Source of the DNA: Hyphomicrobium sp.
GTDB lineage: Bacteria > Pseudomonadota > Alphaproteobacteria > Rhizobiales > Hyphomicrobiaceae
Direction of reading: 5' to 3'
Length of the DNA stretch: 64,000 bases
NCBI GenBank assembly: GCA_003987725.1
Contig: RXJH01000010.1
Location: forward strand, 62,001 to 126,000
The notes under the pieces are model-generated. The model worked only from the letters and a program-made list of their open reading frames with translations, was not told where the DNA came from and ran no database searches. Of the stretch, positions 45,990-53,788 are shown piece by piece. How positions within the stretch are numbered: the first letter of the stretch is position 1; every line of letters begins with the position of its first letter. The position numbers were made by a program, and so were the translations under genes.

Positions 45990-46409
45990 CTAGCTCGACT
46001 CTTCGATGTTTTGAACCGCGAGGAGCCGGCGGATATAATCTTCGACTGCTTGAGGCTCATAGGGTTTGGCCAAATAGGGACCTTCTTCGCACAGCTTGCC
46101 AGCGGCTACTGCAGCGCCCTTCGGAGATGCAGCCATGACGATCTTGGTCTTTGGCCGATTTTTTCGCGACCACTGACAAAGCGAAAATGCGTCGAGCGCG
46201 CCCGCGACGTCCGCATCACTGAACAGGATGTCGATCATCGTCGCACTTTGCTGCAGCACTATCAGTCCCTCATCGCTGCTTGCAGCTTCGATGACGCGGT
46301 AACCGCAATCACGAAGGTAGGCAGCGATCGCCAGCCGGACGAGCACGGAATCTTCGACGATGAGTACCGTCGCTGGGCTTGGATTTTTTGTATCAGATCC
46401 AGTCACCAA
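45990..46409 (-). CDS. Single-domain response regulator
   Basis: CheY-like receiver of up to 139 residues with no output domain. Acidic pocket in TVLIVEDSVLVRL, phospho-acceptor Asp in ILFSDADVAG, conserved Lys in PYLAKPYEP. The start is TTG 46409 or GTG 46406. It begins four bases after the stop of a second receiver gene, so the two are a pair. The loop after the Asp lacks the usual Met-Pro. It probably acts in a phosphorelay with the kinases encoded nearby. Confidence 0.88.
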   Translation of the reverse strand: MVTGSDTKNPSPATVLIVEDSVLVRLAIAAYLRDCGYRVIEAASSDEGLIVLQQSATMIDILFSDADVAGALDAFSLCQWSRKNRPKTKIVMAASPKGAAVAAGKLCEEGPYLAKPYEPQAVEDYIRRLLAVQNIEESS

Positions 46410-46412
46410 GCC

Positions 46413-46796
46413 TTAACGACTTGGCGAACTCCCCTGTTCCGCCTGAGGCAGCAACTGTCGCACGCGCCGCAAAAGGTCGCCAATCCGGATGGGCTTTGTG
46501 AATCCACCATCGAATTCGGCGAATGTTTCGGAATAATATTCGGCAGAGACGAGAACAATTTTGATTTCGGGGAATTTTCCGCGCACCCAACGCGCGAGAT
46601 CGATGCCATCGATACTGCCGGGCATTCGAATGTCCGTTAATACGAGGCCGATGCTGTCGACGCTCGTCAGCAACGTCATTGCTTCGTGGCCATCCGCTGC
46701 CTCGATCACCGTATATCCGGCGTCGCGCAGCTCTTCCGCGAGGTGCAGCCGAATGAGAACCTCATCCTCCACAACGAGTATGGAGCGCGGAGCCAG
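46413..46796 (-). CDS. Single-domain response regulator with no canonical start codon
   Basis: CheY-like receiver of about 127 residues. The first strand reads RSILVVEDEVLIRLHLAEEL, the phospho-Asp is in LVLTDIRMPG, and the conserved Lys is in GGFTKPIRIGD. The only ATG/GTG/TTG in frame before the domain body is GTG 46772, inside VVEDE, which would remove the first beta strand. Between the in-frame stop (46869-46871) and that point there is no ATG, GTG or TTG. A CTG at 46796 with an AGGAAAGGG just upstream would give LAPRSILVVEDE and is my best guess. A lost start or sequencing error is also possible. Confidence 0.75.
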   Translation of the reverse strand: MAPRSILVVEDEVLIRLHLAEELRDAGYTVIEAADGHEAMTLLTSVDSIGLVLTDIRMPGSIDGIDLARWVRGKFPEIKIVLVSAEYYSETFAEFDGGFTKPIRIGDLLRRVRQLLPQAEQGSSPSR

Positions 46797-46901
46797 GACT
46801 TCGCCCTTTCCTGCAGGCGCCGGTTCGATTGGACGTCTCCTTTTTTGCCTGCGGACACGTAAATGGCGTCAGCCTGATTCGGTTCCCGTTGTGGGTGCCT
46901 C

Positions 46902-47057
46902 TTAAGACGATATAGCGATCCGGAATTCGACGGCCGCGTCATGGTACGCAGCAAATCCGATGCTGCATTCCGGCTCTGCAGAGACTATGGTATGCATTAC
47001 CGCCTGCGCAAGCCCTGGCGATGCCCCGATTGCTTGCAGAATTGAGTAATCGTCCAT
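46902..47057 (-). CDS. Putative small ORF antisense-adjacent to the hybrid kinase start
   Basis: A 51-codon frame beginning [20 protein letters not shown], with a GAGG RBS five to six bases upstream. Its ATG overlaps the ATG of the divergent kinase gene on the other strand (shared CATG). It ends about 105 bases before the receiver gene on the same strand. The composition is protein-like with a single Cys. No family is recognised. Confidence 0.35.
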   Translation of the reverse strand: MDDYSILQAIGASPGLAQAVMHTIVSAEPECSIGFAAYHDAAVEFRIAISS

Positions 47058-49449
47058 GTCATCCTCAGATAATGCGAAAGTCCGTCAGTTAGATCGTGGC
47101 CGACAGTTCGAACTGCTGGTTCAGACGATTAGTGATTATGCCATTTACATGATCGATCCGGATGGCTTTGTCGCCACCTGGAATGCCGGTGCGCTGCGGA
47201 TCCAAGGCTATGAAGCGCACGAAGTCATCGGGCAGCACTTTTCGCGCTTCTTTTCCGAGGATGATCAGCAGCAGGGTCTCCCTCAGAAGATGCTTTCGAT
47301 CGCGCGCGACGCCGGACGATACGAGGCCGAGGGTTTGCTCGTTCGCAAAGATGGAAGGCGGATCTGGGCTTTCTCCGTCATCGAGGCGATCCGGGATGAC
47401 CAGGGTACGCTTCTCGGGTTCGGCAAGGTCACACGCGACATCACGGATCAGCACGAAGGGCACCAAGCGCTCGTCGAGAGCGAGCGGCGCTTCCGTCTGC
47501 TCGTCGATAGCGTCGTCGACTATGCCATCTACATGCTCGATCCAAGTGGTGTGATCACCAATTGGAATGCTGGCGCAGCGCGTATCAAAGGTTTCAGCGC
47601 AGATGAGGTGGTCGGCAGCCACTTCAGCAGGTTCTACACAAAGGAAGACCGCTCGCGCGGTCTTCCGGCGATAGCGCTCGAAACGGCGCGTCGTGAAGGC
47701 AAGTTCGAAACCGAAGGCTGGCGCCTGCGCAAGGATGGAGGCCGCTTCTGGGCGTCGGTCGTCATCGAACCCATTCGCAACGAAACCGGCGATCTCATCG
47801 GATTTGCCAAGGTTACACGCGACATCACGGAACGGCGAAGCGCACAAGAAGCGTTGCGCGAAAGCGAGCGGCAGTTTCGCATGCTCGTCTCCGCCGTCAT
47901 CGATTACGCCCTTTTCATGCTTGATCCGAATGGGATCGTCGTCAGCTGGAATGCGGGCGCCGAAAAGATCAAGGGCTATCGGGCCGAAGAGATCATCGGA
48001 AGCCACTTCTCACGATTTTACAGCGAAGAAGACCGCCTCGCGGGGATACCAGCGCGAGCACTCTTCACGGCGGGCAACGACGGCCGCTTCGAAGGCGAGG
48101 GCTGGCGCATTCGCAAAGACGGCACGCGGTTCTGGGCGAACGTGGTTCTCGATGCGATCCGTGACGAAGGCGGACATCTCGTCGGCTTTGCCAAGATCAC
48201 GCGTGACATCAGCGAGCGGCGCGAGGCGCAGATTGCGCTTCAGCGCGCGCAACAGCAGCTTGCGCACGCACAAAAAATGGAGGCCTTGGGTCAACTGACC
48301 GGCGGCATCGCGCACGACTTCAACAATCTGCTGACCATCGTCGGCGGCCAAGCGCGCATTCTCAAGTCCCAGGTAACAGGCCCACGTGGAAGCAAGGCCA
48401 TTGAAAGCATCGAGACAACCGTTCAGCGCGGCGCGTCATTGACGCGGCAGCTCCTCGGGTTTTCCCGCATGCAGAGACTGGAGCCGCAACCGATCTCTCT
48501 TGAGGAGCGCCTGCCGGGTCTGCAATCCATGCTTGCAACATCGCTGCCGAGCAATACGCATCTCATCAACGCCGTGCTGCCGGGCACGTGGATGATCATG
48601 TCCGACGCGAACGAACTCGAGCTCGCGCTCATGAACCTCATTCTGAATGCGCGAGACGCACTGCAAACTGGCGGCACCATCACCATAACGGCCGACAACG
48701 TCACGCTCTGTCGTGGCGAGGGTGAAGAAGGACTGGAAGGAGAATTCGTGGCGCTCAGCGTTTCCGATACGGGTGCCGGAATTCCCAAGGACATCATCGA
48801 TAGGGTCTTCGATCCGTTCTTTACGACCAAGGCTACCGGCAAGGGGACGGGGCTTGGTCTTTCACAGGTTTATGGCTTCGCTCATCAATCCGGCGGTACG
48901 GTTTTGATCGACAGCGAAATTGGCAACGGGACGCGCATCACCATGGTTCTGCCGCGGGCCCTTCCACAGGACGAGAGGGCAACGGACGCAAACGATCAAC
49001 CCGCCGAACGCAAGCATGCACGGATCCTGATCATCGAGGACAACCCGGACGTGACCGAGGTCACGGCCGCACTCGTCATGCAGCTCGGCTATACCATCAG
49101 GCTGGCGAGTAATACGGATATGGCGTTGCGCATTCTCGAACAGGAAGCATTCGATCTCGTCTTCAGCGACATCATGATGCCGGGTGAAATGGATGGATTG
49201 GAGTTCGCAAACTACATCCGCCGTACGTGGCCGACGCTTCCCGTGCTGCTCGCAAGCGGCTCCAACAAGCGGGTTGAAGAGGCGCAAAAATACTTCGCCA
49301 CGCTGCAAAAACCGTATCAGATCGCCGAGCTCGATCGCGCCATGCAAAAATTATTGCACGCACGCAGCGAAAGCTTAATCAATCAAAATCTGGTCGATCT
49401 GCAGGATGCCAAGAGGCTCCGCGCGGTGAAGACGGACAAAGAGAAATGA
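47056..49449 (+). CDS. Hybrid sensor histidine kinase: three tandem PAS domains, HisKA, HATPase, receiver
   Basis: Signal transducer of 797 residues without TM helices, so cytoplasmic. Three near-identical PAS/PAC modules span residues of about 18-135, 140-260 and 265-385, each with a [12 protein letters not shown]-like start and a [10 protein letters not shown]-like end. The kinase H-box is [13 protein letters not shown] with His near residue 420. The ATP lid is [21 protein letters not shown] and [12 protein letters not shown]-terminal receiver has Asp near residue 705 ([13 protein letters not shown]). Close similarity of the PAS copies points to recent internal duplication. It is followed 31 bp later by a single-domain receiver. 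The PAS ligand is unknown. Confidence 0.94.
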   Translation: MSSSDNAKVRQLDRGRQFELLVQTISDYAIYMIDPDGFVATWNAGALRIQGYEAHEVIGQHFSRFFSEDDQQQGLPQKMLSIARDAGRYEAEGLLVRKDGRRIWAFSVIEAIRDDQGTLLGFGKVTRDITDQHEGHQALVESERRFRLLVDSVVDYAIYMLDPSGVITNWNAGAARIKGFSADEVVGSHFSRFYTKEDRSRGLPAIALETARREGKFETEGWRLRKDGGRFWASVVIEPIRNETGDLIGFAKVTRDITERRSAQEALRESERQFRMLVSAVIDYALFMLDPNGIVVSWNAGAEKIKGYRAEEIIGSHFSRFYSEEDRLAGIPARALFTAGNDGRFEGEGWRIRKDGTRFWANVVLDAIRDEGGHLVGFAKITRDISERREAQIALQRAQQQLAHAQKMEALGQLTGGIAHDFNNLLTIVGGQARILKSQVTGPRGSKAIESIETTVQRGASLTRQLLGFSRMQRLEPQPISLEERLPGLQSMLATSLPSNTHLINAVLPGTWMIMSDANELELALMNLILNARDALQTGGTITITADNVTLCRGEGEEGLEGEFVALSVSDTGAGIPKDIIDRVFDPFFTTKATGKGTGLGLSQVYGFAHQSGGTVLIDSEIGNGTRITMVLPRALPQDERATDANDQPAERKHARILIIEDNPDVTEVTAALVMQLGYTIRLASNTDMALRILEQEAFDLVFSDIMMPGEMDGLEFANYIRRTWPTLPVLLASGSNKRVEEAQKYFATLQKPYQIAELDRAMQKLLHARSESLINQNLVDLQDAKRLRAVKTDKEK

Positions 49450-49480
49450 CCCCGGGTCGAGCAAAGCGAGAGCTGAACCG

Positions 49481-49825
49481 TTGGCACGCATTCTGATCGT
49501 CGAAGACGAGGCTCTGATCGCAGAGCTGCTCGCGATGTACATCGAAGAGATGGGCTATCAGTCAATTGGGCCCGCGGCGACAGTCGCGCAGGCACTCTTG
49601 CTGCTGGAAGCCGAACGGCCAGCGTGTGCCATTCTCGATTGCTCGCTCGGACAGGAAGAAAGCGCACCGGTTGCAGAAGCCCTGGAGAGCGCGGGAATTC
49701 CATTCGCATTCGCCACGGGGCGAGGCCGGGGGTCCTTGCCGGCCCGCTTCGGCCAACGTCCGATGATCAGCAAGCCCTACGTATTCGAAGACGTGCAGCG
49801 CGTGTTGGCGTCCATCATTTCATAG
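49481..49825 (+). CDS. Single-domain response regulator
   Basis: CheY-like receiver of 114 residues. MARILIVEDEALIAELLAMY carries the acidic pocket, CAILDCSLGQEE the phospho-Asp and MISKPYVFED the Lys. Start TTG at 49481 with GAGAG upstream. It follows the hybrid kinase by 31 bp and is probably its partner. Its stop overlaps the stop of the convergent kinase gene by six bases. Confidence 0.88.
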   Translation: MARILIVEDEALIAELLAMYIEEMGYQSIGPAATVAQALLLLEAERPACAILDCSLGQEESAPVAEALESAGIPFAFATGRGRGSLPARFGQRPMISKPYVFEDVQRVLASIIS

Positions 49826-50854
49826 CGGGAACGAGAGCGTGGCGCGTGTTCCTCGCGCGACCTTCGCAAACTTCAGTTCGCCACCGAGGTTCAGCGCCAT
49901 CGAGGCGATAACCTTCGAGCCGAGGCCCGTCCCGCCTGTCGATGCTTGCGCCTCCAGGCCGACCCCATCGTCTTCGACCGCGAGCAAGCCTCGCCCGCCT
50001 TCCGCCGTAAGTATAATACGGATCTCGCCTTCCCGACCTTCGGGATACGCATATTTATAGGCGTTCGTAACGAGCTCGGTCGTAATGATCCCGAGCGAAA
50101 CGGCTTTGTCTGTCGGAAGAAGCACTTTCACGCAATCGAGCCGGATGGGATGGCTTCGCCCCTCGTCCGTCATCGCGGCTTTCAGATCTTCGACCAGCCC
50201 AACCAGGTAATCGCAGACATCGACACTGCGTACATCGGGGGACGTATATAGCCGGCGATGGACGCTTGCTATGGCGATGATCCTCCCCTGCACGCGGGCG
50301 AGAAGATCGCGCGCCGAAGGATCTCGGATTGAATTGCGCTGGAGTCCGACGAGGCCAGCGACGATTGCAAGCGAATTGGCGACGCGATGGTTCACTTCCT
50401 TCAGCAACAGCTCCGCCCGGTCGCGCGCCAGGCGAACCTCATTATCCGCCGCTTCTTTCTCGCGGCGAAGCTTTTCCTGATCCAGCGCCGTTAAGATTGC
50501 TTTCGCAAGCAGCTCGCGGAAATGGCCCTGCACGTCCTTCCAGACGTAGTCCACTGCGCCGGACTTCAGGGCAGTGACAGCGATGTGGCTGTCTTCCGAT
50601 CCCGTTACGTAAACCACCGGCGGAGCGTTGGAGAGCGCGCGAATGCTTCTCAGTATTTCGAGGCCCGTGTGCCCGGGCATGTGGTGATCCAGCGCGACAA
50701 TGTCGAAGCGCGTGCTCGTCAGAAGCTCTAAGCCTTCCGTACCCGTCGGCGCGGTGACGACTTCGAAGCCACGCGCCTCGAGAGTCTTTTGAATGAGCCG
50801 TGAGATGCCGGCATCATCGTCAATGTACAGAACCTTGGAACGTGACATCGTCAC
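49820..50854 (-). CDS. Receiver-HisKA_2 histidine kinase (response-regulator/kinase fusion)
   Basis: Protein of 344 residues. An N-terminal receiver (KVLYIDDDAGISRLIQKTLE, phospho-Asp in IVALDHHMPGHTG) is followed by a short coiled coil. A HisKA_2 phospho-acceptor comes next (LLLKEVNHRVANSLAIVAGLV). The ATPase domain contains ELVTNAYKYAYP and GGTGLGSKVIASMA. This family is common in Alphaproteobacteria, often in general-stress or light signalling. The start overlaps the stop of the upstream receiver gene (50851-50854). Confidence 0.92.
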   Translation of the reverse strand: MTMSRSKVLYIDDDAGISRLIQKTLEARGFEVVTAPTGTEGLELLTSTRFDIVALDHHMPGHTGLEILRSIRALSNAPPVVYVTGSEDSHIAVTALKSGAVDYVWKDVQGHFRELLAKAILTALDQEKLRREKEAADNEVRLARDRAELLLKEVNHRVANSLAIVAGLVGLQRNSIRDPSARDLLARVQGRIIAIASVHRRLYTSPDVRSVDVCDYLVGLVEDLKAAMTDEGRSHPIRLDCVKVLLPTDKAVSLGIITTELVTNAYKYAYPEGREGEIRIILTAEGGRGLLAVEDDGVGLEAQASTGGTGLGSKVIASMALNLGGELKFAKVARGTRATLSFPL

Positions 50855-51291
50855 TGGGTTTCCGGAACCTGTATCACCGAGAAGAACATCCCGAGCTGGC
50901 GAATGGCGTTGGAGAAGTTTTCGTAGTCAACGGGCTTTGTGATGTAGACGTTCGCTCCCAGGTCATAGCAGCGCTTGATTTCGCGCTCGTCGTCAGTGGT
51001 GGTCAGAACGACCACGGGAATCCGGCGGGTATGCTCGTTCGCCTTGATCTTCTCAAGGATGCTGACGCCTGTCATGTCCGGCAGATTGAGATCCAACAAT
51101 ACCAAGAGATGCCGCTTGGCGCTGACCTCGCCGCTACCGTCGGCTCCGAAGAGATAGGCCAAAGCATCCGTCCCGGTGGCGAAGGGGAGAATTTCGTTGT
51201 TGACCCCGGCGCGGCGGATATTCCGCTCGATGAGCCGAGCATGTCCGGCATCATCTTCGATCATCACGATCCGTACTGCAGTTCCACTCAC
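50851..51291 (-). CDS. Response regulator (Rcp1-like single receiver)
   Basis: Receiver of 146 residues of the Rcp1/CheY-like type that pairs with phytochrome-style or CHASE3 kinases. IVMIEDDAGHARLIERNI carries the acidic pair. LLVLLDLNLPDMTG carries the phospho-Asp and VYITKPVDYENF the Lys. It lies four bases after the CHASE3 kinase stop and overlaps the next gene by four bases, so the three genes are one operon. Confidence 0.92.
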   Translation of the reverse strand: MSGTAVRIVMIEDDAGHARLIERNIRRAGVNNEILPFATGTDALAYLFGADGSGEVSAKRHLLVLLDLNLPDMTGVSILEKIKANEHTRRIPVVVLTTTDDEREIKRCYDLGANVYITKPVDYENFSNAIRQLGMFFSVIQVPETQ

Positions 51292-51295
51292 GCGA

Positions 51296-52777
51296 TCAGT
51301 CCCCTCGGATAATCAACTTGGTTGGCAGGGTCACACGAAATGTGGTGCCACGGCCCAATTCCGATGTCATCGTTATTTCACCGCCGAGTCTTCTGACGAG
51401 AGTTCGGACATGTGCCAGACCGATGCCCTCCCCCTGCTGATCCTGCGGTCCGGCCCGGCGGAAAAGATCGAAAACCCTTTCCTTGTCCTCGGCGGATATT
51501 CCACGTCCATTATCTTCGACGACAATGTCGATCATCCCCCAGCGGCTCGATAGTTGGCGGACCGTCACCACGGGCGGGCGGTCCTTTGCTCGGTACTTGA
51601 TCGCATTATCTACGAGGTTTCCGAAGATTTGCTCAAGAGCAAGCCTGTCGCCCTCAATAATGGCCAGCGGCTTCATGATGCGAATTTCTCCGCCGGCAGA
51701 GGAAACCCGGTGCTGGACGAGACCGGCAATGGAATCGAAAAAGTTACCGAGGTCGATGCGTTCCGGCGAAAGAACCCTTTGCCCTTCACGGGATAGCTTC
51801 AATATAGCTTTTATGAGGCCATCCATTTTCTGGGTGGAGGTGCGGATGAAGCCGATGGACTCCGGCAGATCGCTCGAAATGGCGGCCTTCGTTGCTTCAG
51901 CATTCGCGAGCGCGTTGAACCCGGGATCGTCGGTCAGCGCCTGCAGCGTTTCGAGACTTGCCTCCAACTCGCTCGTGTAGCCCATTACGTTAACGAGGGG
52001 TGCCCGCAGGTCGTGACTGACGATGTAGGCGAACCGCTGGATCTCTTCGTTTGCCCGTTGCAGCTCTATTGTTCGCTCCTTCACGCGACTTTCAAGGCCG
52101 GCGTTAAGTTCCCCAAGTTCATTGCGCGCTGCAACCAGCTGTCGTGTGTACTTGACGATCGTTGCGATGGCACCCAGAGCGGTCAGCAGTATAAAGGCGC
52201 CCGCCATAAGCGAGAACTGACGGGCAGCTGCGGCATCAACGCGCTGCTCTTCGACGCCTTCACTCAGATTCTTATCGACCTCTTCAAAGACTACTCCCAT
52301 TGAAGCGCGGATCTGGTCCATCAGATCCTTGCCGCGGTCCGTCTTGACGATATCGAGGGCTTCGGACCCCTTTGCCGCCTTGAACGCCTGGATAGTTTCC
52401 GCCAACTCCGAAAGTTTCTGAGCGATCTCGTTTTCGATATTCTCAATTTCTGAGTTGTCCTGCGGACTGCCTGCGAACGCCGCACGAACCTCAGCGAGCC
52501 GCTTCCCTATTTCTACAACGGCAGTCTCGTAAGGTTGGAGATAGCGCGGCTCGCCTGTCAATAAATAGCCTCTTTGGCCCGTTTCCGCGTCCTGCACGGT
52601 CGACAGAAGCCGTACGAGCGACGTCCGCTGGGCGCGGGCTTTCAACACGCTTTCGGTGGTGGATTGGGTTCTCTGGACGAGCCAGAACGAAGTGATCATT
52701 AAAAGCACGAGCGCCGCGAGAGCCGCGACGCCAAACGTATACGTCGTACGAAGAAGTCTTTGCTGATCGGGGGGCAT
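51296..52777 (-). CDS. CHASE3-domain sensor histidine kinase
   Basis: Membrane kinase of 493 residues. TM1 is AALAALVLLMITSFWLV. A CHASE3 sensor follows (VQDAETGQRGYLLTGEPRYL, residues about 40-175). TM2 is SLMAGAFILLTALGAIATIV, then a coiled coil. The H-box is IVSHDLRAPLVNVMG. The ATPase N box is FGNLVDNAIKYR and the G boxes are EDNGRGI and GEGIGLAHVRTL. It is the first gene of an operon with the Rcp1-like receiver and the receiver-kinase, forming a likely multi-step relay. The signal is unknown. Confidence 0.94.
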   Translation of the reverse strand: MPPDQQRLLRTTYTFGVAALAALVLLMITSFWLVQRTQSTTESVLKARAQRTSLVRLLSTVQDAETGQRGYLLTGEPRYLQPYETAVVEIGKRLAEVRAAFAGSPQDNSEIENIENEIAQKLSELAETIQAFKAAKGSEALDIVKTDRGKDLMDQIRASMGVVFEEVDKNLSEGVEEQRVDAAAARQFSLMAGAFILLTALGAIATIVKYTRQLVAARNELGELNAGLESRVKERTIELQRANEEIQRFAYIVSHDLRAPLVNVMGYTSELEASLETLQALTDDPGFNALANAEATKAAISSDLPESIGFIRTSTQKMDGLIKAILKLSREGQRVLSPERIDLGNFFDSIAGLVQHRVSSAGGEIRIMKPLAIIEGDRLALEQIFGNLVDNAIKYRAKDRPPVVTVRQLSSRWGMIDIVVEDNGRGISAEDKERVFDLFRRAGPQDQQGEGIGLAHVRTLVRRLGGEITMTSELGRGTTFRVTLPTKLIIRGD

Positions 52778-52863
52778 TTCGCTCTTAGGCGATCATTCAA
52801 CGGGCGGCCTTATTACCAAGTGGCTCACCCGATGACTAGCCATCACGACGTTCCGCTAGGAAT

Positions 52864-52883
52864 AATATTATGCGGATAATATT
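52864..52883. promoter_or_regulatory. AT-rich perfect inverted repeat between divergent genes
   Basis: AATATTAT (52864-52871) and ATAATATT (52876-52883) around GCGG. Such an AT-rich element is conspicuous in this GC-rich DNA. It lies 12 bp upstream of a small ORF that lacks an RBS, and in front of the divergent CHASE3 kinase gene. It may be an operator or overlap a -10 element. Confidence 0.5.
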
Positions 52884-52894
52884 AAATACACGTC

Positions 52895-53026
52895 ATGCAG
52901 CAAGATACGCCGACTGCTCATCTTGAGCTTGCAGCCGTTCCCGAACGCGGCCTGCACCCGAGCGTCCATTTCGCGCTGATCCCGGCTCGGGAACCGGCGC
53001 TTCAGGTAACGATTACACTGTCATGA
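52895..53026 (+). CDS. Small ORF (43 aa), translationally coupled to the next gene
   Basis: The frame begins MQQDTPTAHLELAAVPERGL and ends VTITLS. The TGA overlaps the next ATG (ATGA at 53023-53026). No Shine-Dalgarno is visible, and the AT-rich inverted repeat is 12-30 bases upstream, so the mRNA may be leaderless or nearly so. Family not recognised. Confidence 0.45.
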   Translation: MQQDTPTAHLELAAVPERGLHPSVHFALIPAREPALQVTITLS

Positions 53027-53292
53027 ACGATAATGTCCTGGATGACGCTCGAAAGGCGTTCTTATTCGTTAATTCTGCCCACACGCTGAGCGCCGTTACG
53101 TTCGACCGCAAGGGCAGGAATCTGCCGCACCCCCGAGTTTGCCAATGGCACTTCGCTCGGGAATTCCAGCTCGGCGTGCAAGAAGTCACGCCGTTCGGAA
53201 TGGACCCTGAACCCATTCTCCGCGGCATGGCCGCGAACGGCTATTTTGTCTGGCCCGTCGAGAACATGCAGCCTTTTGGAACATCGCAGTGA
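53023..53292 (+). CDS. Conserved-looking small protein of unknown function (89 aa)
   Basis: Soluble protein of 89 residues beginning MNDNVLDDARKAFLFVNSAH, with no signal peptide. The single Cys is in RVCQWHFAREFQLGVQEV. It overlaps the preceding small ORF (ATGA) and the following gene (GTGA at 53289-53292), so the three are one translationally coupled operon. No function can be assigned; position beside a signalling operon is the only hint. Confidence 0.65.
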   Translation: MNDNVLDDARKAFLFVNSAHTLSAVTFDRKGRNLPHPRVCQWHFAREFQLGVQEVTPFGMDPEPILRGMAANGYFVWPVENMQPFGTSQ

Positions 53293-53564
53293 GTTTGAGT
53301 AAGTTGAGTAACCGGCACATTGAAGGCGAACCAGCGGAGCCAGTCACTTCCCGCGGGCCGCAGCGGCACTGGGTTGAGATCTTCTCCGATCGGGTAACGG
53401 AGCGCCTGAAGGAGATCCTGCAAGAAGAGATGGATTGGATGACCTCGCGGCCGATCCTCGAACGTCTCAACCGATTGTATGACCTCGAACAGGCGCGCGA
53501 GACCGACGCGAAGACGCCGGATATCATTCGTCCTTCTGTCCAAAGACCAGAATCCAGCAAATAA
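53289..53564 (+). CDS. Small protein of unknown function (91 aa)
   Basis: Protein of 91 residues starting at GTG 53289, which overlaps the previous stop. The middle is a predicted amphipathic helix (VEIFSDRVTERLKEILQEEM, then DWMTSRPILERLNRLYDLEQ), followed by a disordered tail. No TM or signal peptide. The composition suggests a helical, dimerising partner of another small protein. Confidence 0.6.
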   Translation: MSLSKLSNRHIEGEPAEPVTSRGPQRHWVEIFSDRVTERLKEILQEEMDWMTSRPILERLNRLYDLEQARETDAKTPDIIRPSVQRPESSK

Positions 53565-53625
53565 TTGCTGCGGTAATCGTCTGCAGTGCGAGGATTATTT
53601 CTAGCGGCAATAGGTTTGCGTTCAT
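53524..53625 (-). CDS. Putative 33-residue membrane peptide, antisense to the end of the 53289 gene
   Basis: MNANLLPLEIILALQTITAA begins it, then IICWILVFGQKDE: one TM helix with a charged tail. An AGAGGA Shine-Dalgarno lies about eight bases upstream of the ATG at 53625. It overlaps the last 41 bases of the opposite-strand gene. The evidence is the RBS and the hydrophobic profile only. Confidence 0.4.
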   Translation of the reverse strand: MNANLLPLEIILALQTITAAIICWILVFGQKDE

Positions 53626-53742
53626 CTCGTCTGTCCTCTCCCATTCGTGAGAAAAACAGCATCGCGCAGGCGCTAGTTCCGGCTTTGGCCAAAGGCTGCT
53701 GTGGATAAGCGTTCGCCGCACCGTTCGAGCGACCGCCACGAT

Positions 53743-53775
53743 AAAAAAGACGTGCGAAGACGATTTCTCCGCACG
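53743..53775 (-). terminator. Rho-independent terminator of the egtB-egtD operon
   Basis: On the minus strand CGTGCGGAGA-aatcg-TCTTCGCACG forms a 10-bp stem with one G-T pair, followed by TC and six Ts (plus-strand A-run 53743-53748). It lies 14 bp after the egtD stop. Confidence 0.85.
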
Positions 53776-53788
53776 CCTTGTATCGGCT

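Noticed and set aside
47056-48240. DNA repeats of about 360 bp as a tandem repeat element
   Set aside because: They are the coding sequence of three successive PAS domains, so they are explained by the protein.
53023-53564. Classical toxin-antitoxin pair
   Set aside because: Sizes and overlap fit, but neither protein shows any toxin or antitoxin motif, so I do not claim it.
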